This document shows, piece after piece, positions 14,389-21,670 of a stretch of 22,077 nt of DNA. The DNA is from a virus. The stretch spans positions 1-22,077 of IMG/VR virus record IMGVR_UViG_3300029268_000149. The stretch is one strand, 5' to 3'. Position 1 is the first letter of the stretch. Each line of letters opens with the position of its first letter. The notes under the pieces are model-generated. The model was not told where the DNA came from and did no database searches. It was given only the letters and a program-made list of their open reading frames with translations. Made by a program: the position numbers and the translations under genes.

Positions 14389-14979
14389 TTATTTATTTTT
14401 TTGCTGAGCTCGTTTTCTTTTAGGCTCTTTGTAGTTTGGCTCTTTGTAGTTTGGCTCTTTCTTGAATGTTGGAAACCCGGCCTCAGCCCACTCAATCATT
14501 TCCCTGAACATCGAATACCAATTCGACTGAACACATCGCTGCATGTCCATGATGTCTTCCCAAAACCCCAAATGCTTGTGTTTTAGAATCAATGCCCTGG
14601 ACCGGTGAATCCTGTAATGACAAGTGCTTTTAGGGATGTTGAAAGCAACTGCTATTTGTGCATATGACGCCTTCTTTGCCCTCATGCACACCATTTCGAA
14701 ATCTTGGTTACTAACGTGTTTGTCACGATTAGCAGCATCTTTGATGTCACCGCATATAGTCTCGACAAAAGTATCATCCACAGCGGAATTGTCCTCACTG
14801 TAGACTTTTTGCAGGTATTTGGATATAACCTCCCGAGAACCTAATCTATCACGCATTTCGCGGGCTTTTCGGGCTAATTGTGCGTCGGTATAAATATTCT
14901 CACAATCTGCAATAATCTCATTGACAAATTCTTCACACTGCTCATCGGTTAATACTTCGTAATCCACACTTGCAAACAT
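14389..14979 (-). CDS. Helix-turn-helix protein, sigma-region-4-like
   Basis: A 196-residue protein. The N-terminal half is acidic and helical (EQCEEFVNEIIADCENIYTD). Residues about 104-130 (ASYAQIAVAFNIPKSTCHYRIHRSRALI) form a helix-turn-helix resembling sigma factor region 4 or phage late regulators. The C-terminus is strongly basic with a short repeat KEPNYKEPNYKEPKRKR encoded by a 15-bp tandem repeat. It probably binds DNA, perhaps as a regulator of late genes, since it lies between the replication and packaging modules. GAGG stands 7 bases before the ATG. A terminator-like element follows the gene. I cannot assign it to a named family, and a late transcription activator is an inference from motif and place. 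Confidence 0.65.
   Translation of the reverse strand: MFASVDYEVLTDEQCEEFVNEIIADCENIYTDAQLARKAREMRDRLGSREVISKYLQKVYSEDNSAVDDTFVETICGDIKDAANRDKHVSNQDFEMVCMRAKKASYAQIAVAFNIPKSTCHYRIHRSRALILKHKHLGFWEDIMDMQRCVQSNWYSMFREMIEWAEAGFPTFKKEPNYKEPNYKEPKRKRAQQKNK
14423..14460. repeat. 15-bp tandem repeat, 2.5 copies
   Basis: GGCTCTTTGTAGTTT occurs at 14423-14437 and 14438-14452, with a partial third copy to 14460. It encodes the KEPNY repeat in the basic tail of the helix-turn-helix protein, and its length keeps the frame. Confidence 0.9.
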
Positions 14980-15023
14980 ATCTCACCTCGTGTTATAGTA
15001 TGTCTGTTCGATACACGCTATAC

Positions 15024-15098
15024 TCATGCTCGTAATTCTTCAATTGTTCCCGACATAATCATAAAGTGTGGGTGTGAGTATTCGGTTCTAATCGTCAT
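15024..15098 (-). CDS. Possible 24-residue peptide, leader-type
   Basis: The frame is MTIRTEYSHPHFMIMSGTIE followed by ELRA and TGA. It is preceded by GGAGGT (15107-15112) with an 8-base spacer, as good as any gene in the window. A second 14-codon frame begins at the overlapping ATGA and ends in the ribosome binding site of the helix-turn-helix gene. This would form a chain of coupled reading frames. It could be a real micro-protein, a translation-coupling leader, or the remnant of a decayed gene. No homology can be judged at this length. Confidence 0.35.
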   Translation of the reverse strand: MTIRTEYSHPHFMIMSGTIEELRA

Positions 15099-15131
15099 CT
15101 CAAAACACCTCCAGTGTTGCAATCAATCATT

Positions 15132-15158
15132 ATGGCTCAGACGGCGAATCTGAGCCAT
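15132..15158. promoter_or_regulatory. Perfect 10-bp hairpin before the micro-ORF
   Basis: ATGGCTCAGA and TCTGAGCCAT enclose the loop CGGCGAA (plus strand). The stem is perfect on both strands. On the plus strand it is followed by TTTT, while on the minus strand there is no T-run. It shares its outer TGGCTC/GAGCCA pairing with hairpin element copy 2. It lies 20 bases before the ribosome binding site of the 24-codon frame, so it may be a leader hairpin or a protein-binding site. Confidence 0.45.
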
Positions 15159-15402
15159 TTTGCATCCTAACCCGCTATCCCGACTTTCTGCACATTCCCG
15201 ACCTTGACTATCAGCGGCGGGAATTTTTCATTCATTATTCAATTTCATCCTCACCCTCTCTAATTATGCTTAGACGCCTCAATGTTCGCATTAGTAACTA
15301 AGCCTTGTATCTCAAACGTTTCATTGAGGCAATTTTACGGCTTATTGGTTGCAACCTCATCCAGTATTAGCATGTCGTCATCTGCCACGGTTCGGAATCA
15401 CT

Positions 15403-15993
15403 TTAGTAACCCCTCTCTAATTTTCGCTTAGCCAACATATCCCGCAATTTCTGCTCAATGATTATTGAATCCTTACCGGAAGTATCCCGGAACATAACAT
15501 GGAATCTGTATTGTCGATTCTTCAATGCCGGGTTATCCAATTTCATGACGTGCAACCAAAAAAACGGCAATTCCGGCTTATGATCCGCAAGAATCTCTGA
15601 TGATGGATCTGACAAATTAGCCATATCACCAATCCAGAAGGGATTCTCGTTACCTCCCAAGTAGGCCTCATTTGCCAATTCATAAGCAAACACATATTCA
15701 TCACTAAGCAATTCCAACTCCGCTTCAGCAAAATCATCAAAGCGGTCCGTAGGAGGTACGCACTGGAAAGTTTCAGCATGATCCTCCGCAGCGCTTAATC
15801 CCAATTCCAATAATTCTTGATAGATCGATTCCCGATTTTCTCTGGCAATAGTAATTATATCTTGTGTTACTAGGTCCGCAGGACCTATGTTAACTTTGCC
15901 GCTAATTAATTGTGCATACATGCCCATTTCTTTCAGTCCGGATACAAACGGGTATTTGTCGGTGTAGTAATCAAAATCAGTCTGAACTGCCAT
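15403..15993 (-). CDS. Acidic protein of unknown function
   Basis: A 196-residue protein I do not recognise. It is acidic in its middle (DRFDDFAEAELELLSDEYVFAYELANEAY) and mixed alpha/beta in the C-terminal third (PFFWLHVMKLDNPALKNRQYRFHVMFRDTSGKDSIIIEQKLRDMLAKRKLERGY), which ends basic. The pattern 'YRFHVMFRDTSGK' suggests a beta strand pair like those in small nucleic-acid-binding or regulatory domains, but that is weak. An AAGGAG site lies 11 bases before the ATG, a slightly long spacing. It follows the primase-helicase gene after a gap occupied by a large inverted repeat. A replication-associated role is possible from context only. Confidence 0.55.
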   Translation of the reverse strand: MAVQTDFDYYTDKYPFVSGLKEMGMYAQLISGKVNIGPADLVTQDIITIARENRESIYQELLELGLSAAEDHAETFQCVPPTDRFDDFAEAELELLSDEYVFAYELANEAYLGGNENPFWIGDMANLSDPSSEILADHKPELPFFWLHVMKLDNPALKNRQYRFHVMFRDTSGKDSIIIEQKLRDMLAKRKLERGY

Positions 15994-16031
15994 TATTCTT
16001 CAATCTCCTTCCATTTTCCAATTTTTATATC

Positions 16032-16137
16032 GGGGAGGCAAGGGAGGCTATTACGCCATTTCCCATAAAGTCTCTCTATTATCATTTTCCATGAGGGAGT
16101 TAGTGGAATATAGTGTAATAGCCTCCCCTGCCTCCCC
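16032..16137. repeat. 23-bp inverted repeat of GGGGAGGCA-type 9-mers
   Basis: The left arm is 16032-16054 and the right arm 16115-16137, separated by 60 bases. Each arm is two copies of a GGGGAGGCA-like 9-mer plus ATTAC. In minus-strand RNA the 23 pairs are complete with one G-U; in plus-strand RNA that pair is an A-C mismatch. The right arm begins 3 bases after the primase stop codon. There is no T-run after the structure, so it is not a standard terminator. The loop holds no gene. Confidence 0.9.
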
Positions 16138-16139
16138 TT

Positions 16140-18602
16140 CTAATCAATTTCTACAGTATCTAATTTAGGATAAGGGGAGGCAGGGGAGGCAGGGGAGGCA
16201 TTTCCCTGAGAGTATGTAGAATTATTATATCTACGATACTCTGCGGGAATATCCTCACTAGACTCCCAATTTAGGCCGTTTTGTTCGTTTTTCCAGTCTA
16301 ATCCTATGATTTTTACTGCGCCGTGCATTTTTTTGACTGTAATACCGTCTCTGTTTTGCAAAGATGAACGCAATCCGCGTGAATCGTTGAAAGGTGCCCG
16401 CCTGTCTTGTTCTTTATAGTAAGTTTGCAATTCTTTCCATAAATCTTTTAGCAGTATTTCTCTACGAAAGTCGAAAACACACTTCGCTTCAAGGAATTCC
16501 GCAAGCGAATCCTGCTCCTCGAAACAAGAATCTGTGCACATTTTTATTGATACGCTTTCCGGGTTCCCGTGTTCCTGGCAGTCCAGCCAACCGCGAACAG
16601 CCCAAGCCAAAATGCCTGATTGTTCCATTAGAAGTTTGTCCTTTAAATCATCATCCCGTACCGGGTATTTCTGCTCATCTTTACTGTAGAATGTTTGTGT
16701 AAATGGTATTATTCGGAGCCTCTTACGCATGTCATAGCCGATACTTTTGAACTTCGGAATGAAATTCGTATATAGCACAAGTTTGAATCGGGGGTGAACT
16801 GTAAAGGACTTACAGTAAATATGCCTGACTGATAATCCATCACCCCCCGCAAGGGATTTAATCAAATCTTCATCCAACTTGTCATTACTAGAGAATTCTG
16901 AACAAGTAACCATGTGCTTGTCCCAGGTAGCTGCAACCCCTTGCCTATCATTTGTTCCACCGTGTGGACTCTCTAACAATTGGGATTTCATCATGGGCGC
17001 AGCATGATCACCAAGAATGTCTGATATGGTCTCAGCAAATACCGATTTACCTGTTGATGGTTTACCAAAAAAGAAATAGCACTCTTGCCGTCGATTACTA
17101 CCAAGCAATAAATACCCGGTCATTCGTTGCACATATTTTTGCGTATCGGGATCTCCAGGAAATATTTCATCAACAAATCGGGTCCAACGTTCACACTGCG
17201 CTTCCTGGTCATAGTGGACTTTAATCTGAGTAGTTATCATATTCTCTCGATTGAAGTTTTGGAGTTTTCCAGTTTGCAGATTTACTGTGCCATTAAGAGT
17301 AGATAACAAATAGGGATTACAATTTAGCGAATCAGCCCGGATCGTAACATTATCAAGCAGTTTTACCGCGTCCAGTGTCCCGTCTATGGCCTTTACGTTC
17401 TCGGAAGCCTTAATATGCCTAATTAGGTCCGCAGCCTCATTCCTGCTTAATTCAGATAGCTTGGAATACAATGTTTTGATACAATCAAGCATCATTCGCT
17501 TAACTATACCTAAGTCGTCTTTTTGCCAAATTTGTGTATTCCAGACATACCACATTTTTTCATCAGAGCAATATTTAACATTTTCACCGTGGACATCGTA
17601 AAACATTTCGGCATTGTAAACGTGGCTGTAAACTGTAGATCGTTGTGCGATTGCAGTTCCTAATTGGCCTTTGGCCTCCCCCCAGGGTTCCACTAGGTCC
17701 CCAGGATGCCAGATTGGGGATTGAAGTGCTTGCTCCGCAAAGGTTTCCGGAGTCCCGCCAGTCAAAAACCAGTCCGATACATCACCCTTATGTGGTACTG
17801 GTAATTTCAATATTCGAATTTCCCTTGCCACTGGATGGAGTGAGCAAGCAATATCGAGAGCGTGATCACATCCCGGCTTATCATTATCCGGAATTACTAT
17901 CACGTAAGCATCACGAAAGAATTTACTGAAAGATGGTAGCCACTTACCGGCTCCGCCGGAATTACATGTTGCCGGGAAGTTATGCGAGAATAATGTATTT
18001 ACATCCTTCTCACCCTCGGTGATGAACACGTAATTGTCAGATGCAATAGCGTGAATTACATTCGGCAGGTGGTATGGCAATCTTTCGATGTTGTCCATAC
18101 CTTTAATCCATTTTGAGCCCTTAGCATCTGGATCATAATGATATTGCGGGAATTGTTTATCTGGAGTTCGCACAACCTTGTATTTAGGGTTCCCCGCTTC
18201 GTCTACGTAGACGTAGGAATCCTTGCGGGTTTTGGGACGTTGTTTGGGTTCTACCTGTGGTAGCGGTGATTCTGTTTGCTCTTGCAATACCTCCAATATC
18301 GGTGATAGGATCTCAGAATCCGGTTTAAGTGGCGTGTGTTGAGTCTCATTATTATTCTCCTTAATTTTAGGTGGAAATAGATCCCGCATTTTTAAGTTGG
18401 CAGCATTAACAACGTCTGGAGCTTTACATCCCGCCTGGCAATGCAATAATACTTTGCCGTCCGGACACTGGCTAATACATAATGAATTCCGCTTATCATC
18501 GTGCGAAGGACAATGCGCAGTGTAAGTGCCATTGCTGGACGGTCCTTTTATACTGCGGAATGCGTTAAGCACTTTCTGGAGTGTGTGATTTGTGTCAGAC
18601 AT
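16140..18602 (-). CDS. D5-type primase-helicase
   Basis: An 820-residue fusion of primase and superfamily 3 helicase. Numbered from the ATG at 18602: a CHC2-type zinc finger (C31, H34, C55, C59), TOPRIM motifs EGEKD (from 196) and PDNDKPG (238-244), a D5_N-type region, then Walker A GKPSTGKS (513-520), the Walker B/C region (VTCSEFSSNDKLDEDLIKSL), sensor-like LVLYTNFIPKF, and DMRKRLRIIPF carrying the likely arginine finger. It makes RNA primers and unwinds DNA at the phage fork, and D5-type proteins can also be origin-binding initiators. The ATG at 18602 overlaps the previous stop by 8 bases and is preferred to a TTG at 18626, which has no ribosome binding site. The C-terminus contains ASPASPASP, encoded by three 9-mers that continue as an inverted repeat past the stop. 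Confidence 0.93.
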   Translation of the reverse strand: MSDTNHTLQKVLNAFRSIKGPSSNGTYTAHCPSHDDKRNSLCISQCPDGKVLLHCQAGCKAPDVVNAANLKMRDLFPPKIKENNNETQHTPLKPDSEILSPILEVLQEQTESPLPQVEPKQRPKTRKDSYVYVDEAGNPKYKVVRTPDKQFPQYHYDPDAKGSKWIKGMDNIERLPYHLPNVIHAIASDNYVFITEGEKDVNTLFSHNFPATCNSGGAGKWLPSFSKFFRDAYVIVIPDNDKPGCDHALDIACSLHPVAREIRILKLPVPHKGDVSDWFLTGGTPETFAEQALQSPIWHPGDLVEPWGEAKGQLGTAIAQRSTVYSHVYNAEMFYDVHGENVKYCSDEKMWYVWNTQIWQKDDLGIVKRMMLDCIKTLYSKLSELSRNEAADLIRHIKASENVKAIDGTLDAVKLLDNVTIRADSLNCNPYLLSTLNGTVNLQTGKLQNFNRENMITTQIKVHYDQEAQCERWTRFVDEIFPGDPDTQKYVQRMTGYLLLGSNRRQECYFFFGKPSTGKSVFAETISDILGDHAAPMMKSQLLESPHGGTNDRQGVAATWDKHMVTCSEFSSNDKLDEDLIKSLAGGDGLSVRHIYCKSFTVHPRFKLVLYTNFIPKFKSIGYDMRKRLRIIPFTQTFYSKDEQKYPVRDDDLKDKLLMEQSGILAWAVRGWLDCQEHGNPESVSIKMCTDSCFEEQDSLAEFLEAKCVFDFRREILLKDLWKELQTYYKEQDRRAPFNDSRGLRSSLQNRDGITVKKMHGAVKIIGLDWKNEQNGLNWESSEDIPAEYRRYNNSTYSQGNASPASPASPYPKLDTVEID
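16174..16200. repeat. Three tandem GGGGAGGCA 9-mers (iteron-like)
   Basis: Three perfect copies of the 9-mer occur at 16174-16182, 16183-16191 and 16192-16200, inside the primase C-terminal codons (Ala-Ser-Pro x3). With the four copies in the adjacent inverted repeat there are seven within 170 bases. Direct repeats beside a replication initiator gene are typical of iteron origins. Confidence 0.9.
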
Positions 18603-18813
18603 TCCCGATAACCGCCAATCTATCAACTTCGGCTATTGCAACCTCTTTAGCTTCTTTCATCGTTGCGAATTCTGCGTTTGATGGAATACCATCAACCCAT
18701 ATAATCCACTTGAATCTCTTGGTGTGAAACCGAACTTCGACGGATACCATTTGCCCTTTTTTGTTCGTAACATACCCGCCTGAATAAAATTCCTGCCAGC
18801 GTGATCTAGGCAT
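18595..18813 (-). CDS. 72-residue protein of unknown function
   Basis: From the ATG at 18813 the protein reads MPRSRWQEFYSGGYVTNKKG and ends DRLAVIGNV. The middle (MVSVEVRFHTKRFKWIIWVDGIPSN) looks like a small antiparallel beta sheet, followed by one helix (ATMKEAKEVAIAEVDRLA). This resembles compact beta-beta-beta-alpha phage proteins, but I cannot name a family. GAGG stands 6 bases upstream. The start overlaps the helicase stop (ATGCCTAG) and the end overlaps the primase start (ATGTCTGA), each by 8 bases, so it is locked into the replication operon. A TTG at 18840 would give 81 residues but lacks a site. A helicase or primase partner is an inference from this tight packing. Confidence 0.65.
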   Translation of the reverse strand: MPRSRWQEFYSGGYVTNKKGQMVSVEVRFHTKRFKWIIWVDGIPSNAEFATMKEAKEVAIAEVDRLAVIGNV

Positions 18814-21202
18814 AGACAACCTCTTTCTTTTCACCCTCAATTAACATTCCTGAATCATTCTTATCTTGATAGTAAAGTGCAGTCCACGTGTTCCGACTCA
18901 TATCTTTGAGCGTGCTTACAGCCCGCTGCATGCCTAATTTATCACCCAATACGATGCAGCTTATCTGTGATCGGGTAACGGCAGTGTAGATTAGATTCCG
19001 GGATAACATGTAAGTGTGAGCTTTTGAGCAAATTACAATTGTGCAGGGATATTGAGAGCCTTGCACTTTGTGGACTGTTACGGCATAGGCCAGTGTAATA
19101 TCGTCCAACTCACCATTATTCATATTGATACATAATGGTTCGTCTCGATCATCAAAATTGATTAGTAAGTGAGACACTATAGAATCTTGGTTTTTACAGT
19201 GGTTGCAATTCGTGCATCGGTAAAGTGGGTCTTGTGGACACTCATAACGTAAACCACACTTCTCATCAACAGTAATTTCAGACAGAATAACACCCTGAGT
19301 GCCATTCATTAGCCCATGCGGAAATCCGTAATTATTCCTAATCTGCATTACCTTATCACCAATTAGGAATTTAGGTTTGGCTTTGCCCTCCGGAGGTTCA
19401 ACCATTATTCCCCGTTTAAATTGGGTGATTCGTTGCAATTCGATGTTTATGCGGTCTACTCCCAATGGTCCTGGACGCTGCGGAGAGATAACCTGCACGT
19501 CCATCAACGGGTCGAATCCCCATTCTTGTAATTGAGATTCATACAGCAAGTGCAATAATCCCATTGTTTCCGCATAATCATCCCAAGTCTGAATTACGGA
19601 CCATTGCGGAGTATATTCATTAAGATTCTTATAAGCCTCCGGTAATATTTCCGGGTCCACATCTATAGTTTCCTTGGGTAATGTCCCTTTCAGCGTAGCT
19701 GAACAATTCTGCTTGAGCTTCCCTGCGTTCCTGTGGCACTTCGTTAAGTAGGTTATAGGCACTATTGAGTAATCGCAAATATCCTTTAATGTGTTCCCGG
19801 GTCCGATAGGTGGTAATTGGTTGTGATCCCCTACAAGGATTATTCTTGATGTTTGTGTTATGGCCTGAAACAAATCCCACAATAATGGAACTGAACACAT
19901 ACTTACCTCATCCACAATAACAACATCAACGGGTAATGGTTCATCTTTAGTGTAGGAAAAACCGCCCTTGAACGGATTGTACTCGAGCGTACGGTGAATT
20001 GTCTGTGCTGGTATTCCATCGGATTGTAATCGCCTGGCAGCTTTGCCAGTTGGAGTGCAGATTGCTATTACCTTATCGTTAGCACGTAAAGCCTCAATGA
20101 TGCTTTTTATTGTGTAACTCTTGCCGGTTCCAGCACCGCCCGTTATTACTGAGATTTTATGCTTTACGGAATTTAAGACAGCATGTTTTTGCTCACCAGT
20201 TAATGTTTCCGGGTCACCTGGTTTCCAATCGAATATCCAACTAGCCTCGCTAGGAGGGGAAGTGTCTTGAAGCCTTTCTAGGATGTAAAGTTCCTTTGCT
20301 TGCAGCCAAGCTGCTCCGATGAAGTTTCCTTCGGAAAGTACTACCTCTGCCAGATCACCGGCAGTAACTAAATATTCAATTTCAGTGTGTAAGCGTTCCG
20401 CACTATCCAAAGATTCTAAATACAATTTCTTAATGGCTTCACGCACCAAACTTCCAAGAGGAACATAAGTATGCCCGCCCTGTTCGTGAAGATCATTAAT
20501 TATGTATTGGATACCAGCCCGCAATCTTGCGGAACAATTTGGGTCAATCCCCATTTTTAATGCTATTTGGTCATTCGTGAGGAATCCGATACCGTCTATA
20601 GTTTCGGATAAGCAGTACGGGTTAGCCTCAATAATGGACTTGGCCATATTTCCGTACTTCTTCGCAATCTTCTTTATTTGCCCTGGCGTAACTCCGAATC
20701 CAGCCAACCATACTGAGATTGCATTAATGTCAGAACGTTCGCACCACTTTTCTTGAATGAGCAAAACATCCTCAATATTAATTTTGGCGGCGGATGCAAT
20801 CCGTTCCGGGTTGTTCCGCAATATATCGTCAAAATTATCACCGAATGTATCTGCTATTATTTGAGCTTTCACCGGTCCGATTTTCTTGAAATCTTTCTCT
20901 CTGGATAGGTATTCCGCCAATCCGTCGGAAGATAAATCCGGAGTTGGGTATTGAATACTTTCTATTGCAAATTGCATCCCCCACTTAGGATCGCTAACCC
21001 AATTTCCAGAGGCAGTAATTTGATCTTGCAATTCGACTTTACCATTCATGCGGAATCTGCATTGATTCGCTAACGGATCACCCTCACGACATTGCAGTAT
21101 TCCAGCCGTCCAATCTTCACGCGGTGTACCAAAAATGCGTATAACCTTCCCGGTTAAGCATTTTTCGGCATCATAATCACGGGCGACGTTCCATCCTCCC
21201 AT
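18806..21202 (-). CDS. RecD2-type superfamily 1B DNA helicase
   Basis: A 798-residue 5'-3' helicase of the RecD2/TraA class. The N-terminal OB-like and helix-hairpin-helix repeats (KIGPVKAQIIADTFG, about 107-121; FGVTPGQIKKIAKKYG, 169-184; IDGIGFLTNDQIA, 202-214) match RecD2, not the shorter RecD. Helicase motifs: Walker A GGAGTGKS (355-362), Walker B VIVDEVSM (428-435), GDHNQLPPIG (458-467), YAVTVHKVQGSQYP (706-719), and RNLIYTAVTRS (735-745). Residues about 649-670 hold C649, C655, C663, C666 and C669 (CGLRYECPQDPLYRCTNCNHC), a probable zinc cluster inserted near the late helicase SH3-like region. The ATG has GGAG about 11 bases upstream. It is cotranslated with the nuclease upstream and ends 8 bases into the next gene. 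A recombination or replication-restart role is likely. Confidence 0.92.
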   Translation of the reverse strand: MGGWNVARDYDAEKCLTGKVIRIFGTPREDWTAGILQCREGDPLANQCRFRMNGKVELQDQITASGNWVSDPKWGMQFAIESIQYPTPDLSSDGLAEYLSREKDFKKIGPVKAQIIADTFGDNFDDILRNNPERIASAAKINIEDVLLIQEKWCERSDINAISVWLAGFGVTPGQIKKIAKKYGNMAKSIIEANPYCLSETIDGIGFLTNDQIALKMGIDPNCSARLRAGIQYIINDLHEQGGHTYVPLGSLVREAIKKLYLESLDSAERLHTEIEYLVTAGDLAEVVLSEGNFIGAAWLQAKELYILERLQDTSPPSEASWIFDWKPGDPETLTGEQKHAVLNSVKHKISVITGGAGTGKSYTIKSIIEALRANDKVIAICTPTGKAARRLQSDGIPAQTIHRTLEYNPFKGGFSYTKDEPLPVDVVIVDEVSMCSVPLLWDLFQAITQTSRIILVGDHNQLPPIGPGNTLKDICDYSIVPITYLTKCHRNAGKLKQNCSATLKGTLPKETIDVDPEILPEAYKNLNEYTPQWSVIQTWDDYAETMGLLHLLYESQLQEWGFDPLMDVQVISPQRPGPLGVDRINIELQRITQFKRGIMVEPPEGKAKPKFLIGDKVMQIRNNYGFPHGLMNGTQGVILSEITVDEKCGLRYECPQDPLYRCTNCNHCKNQDSIVSHLLINFDDRDEPLCINMNNGELDDITLAYAVTVHKVQGSQYPCTIVICSKAHTYMLSRNLIYTAVTRSQISCIVLGDKLGMQRAVSTLKDMSRNTWTALYYQDKNDSGMLIEGEKKEVVYA

Positions 21203-21205
21203 AAT

Positions 21206-21652
21206 TTAATCATCTCCAATCGGTATATTTTTGTCAGCAAGAATCAGGAGTTTACTCACTAATCTTGCAGCGTGTGGGCGGTCGTGCGCGTAAATGAAAT
21301 GAACAGGTGAATACTGGAGCATCAGTTGGCAACTCATTCCAAGAAGCGCATCTGGTTTTACATTGCTTTTGTATTGGCCTGTCATCATTTCGTTTAGGCT
21401 GCATTCTATGATTACTGCAGCAAAACACATTTCCTGAAGCCTAAGTAATTCCCTGTGGAATCTGCATTTCGAATTTAAGATCGTTCCAATCCAATCATCC
21501 AAGCTTTTCCGCTCAATCGAAATTACTGATTCAAGGCCCTCCAATGAATAATCACCGGAGTCTAATTTTTGCCGGGTAGTCTCAGCATCTTCTGGTAACG
21601 CCAATGCATACGGCCTTTGTTCTCGTGTGTCGATAACTACCCGGCGTCTCAT
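21206..21652 (-). CDS. ERCC4-domain (XPF-type) nuclease
   Basis: A 148-residue single-domain nuclease. The XPF/ERCC4 signature is complete: VIDTREQRP (6-14), GDYSL (33-37) and IERKSLDDW (46-54), i.e. GD...ERK-x3-D. The C-terminal half (FAAVIIECSL, HFIYAHDRPHAARLVSKLL) fits the rest of the restriction-like fold. Such phage proteins cut branched or flap DNA during recombination and replication. The helix-hairpin-helix pair that eukaryotic XPF uses for DNA binding is absent, as is usual in small phage forms. The ATG at 21652 is used instead of a TTG at 21664; AAAGG stands 12 bases before it. It directly precedes the RecD2-type helicase with only 3 bases between the stop and the next ATG, suggesting joint action. 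Confidence 0.92.
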   Translation of the reverse strand: MRRRVVIDTREQRPYALALPEDAETTRQKLDSGDYSLEGLESVISIERKSLDDWIGTILNSKCRFHRELLRLQEMCFAAVIIECSLNEMMTGQYKSNVKPDALLGMSCQLMLQYSPVHFIYAHDRPHAARLVSKLLILADKNIPIGDD

Positions 21653-21670
21653 AGTGTAGATCAACCTTTC

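Larger units (their letters stand above)
14980..15402. other. 423-base gap with micro-ORFs and inverted repeats
   Basis: No gene of normal size is present. Going along the minus strand I see: an inverted repeat GCCTCAATG/CATTGAGGC (15276-15284 with 15322-15330); an 18-22 codon open frame at 15167-15235 beginning MNEKFPPLIVKVGN, with only a distant GAGG; a perfect 10-bp hairpin (15132-15158); and a 24-codon frame with a strong ribosome binding site (15024-15098), followed by a 14-codon frame overlapping it as ATGA (14983-15027) whose stop lies in the ribosome binding site of the helix-turn-helix gene. I found no convincing promoter. Confidence 0.6.

Noticed and set aside
16055-16114. A 12-codon frame in the loop of the 23-bp inverted repeat
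   Set aside because: No ribosome binding site, very short, and it ends in the stem.
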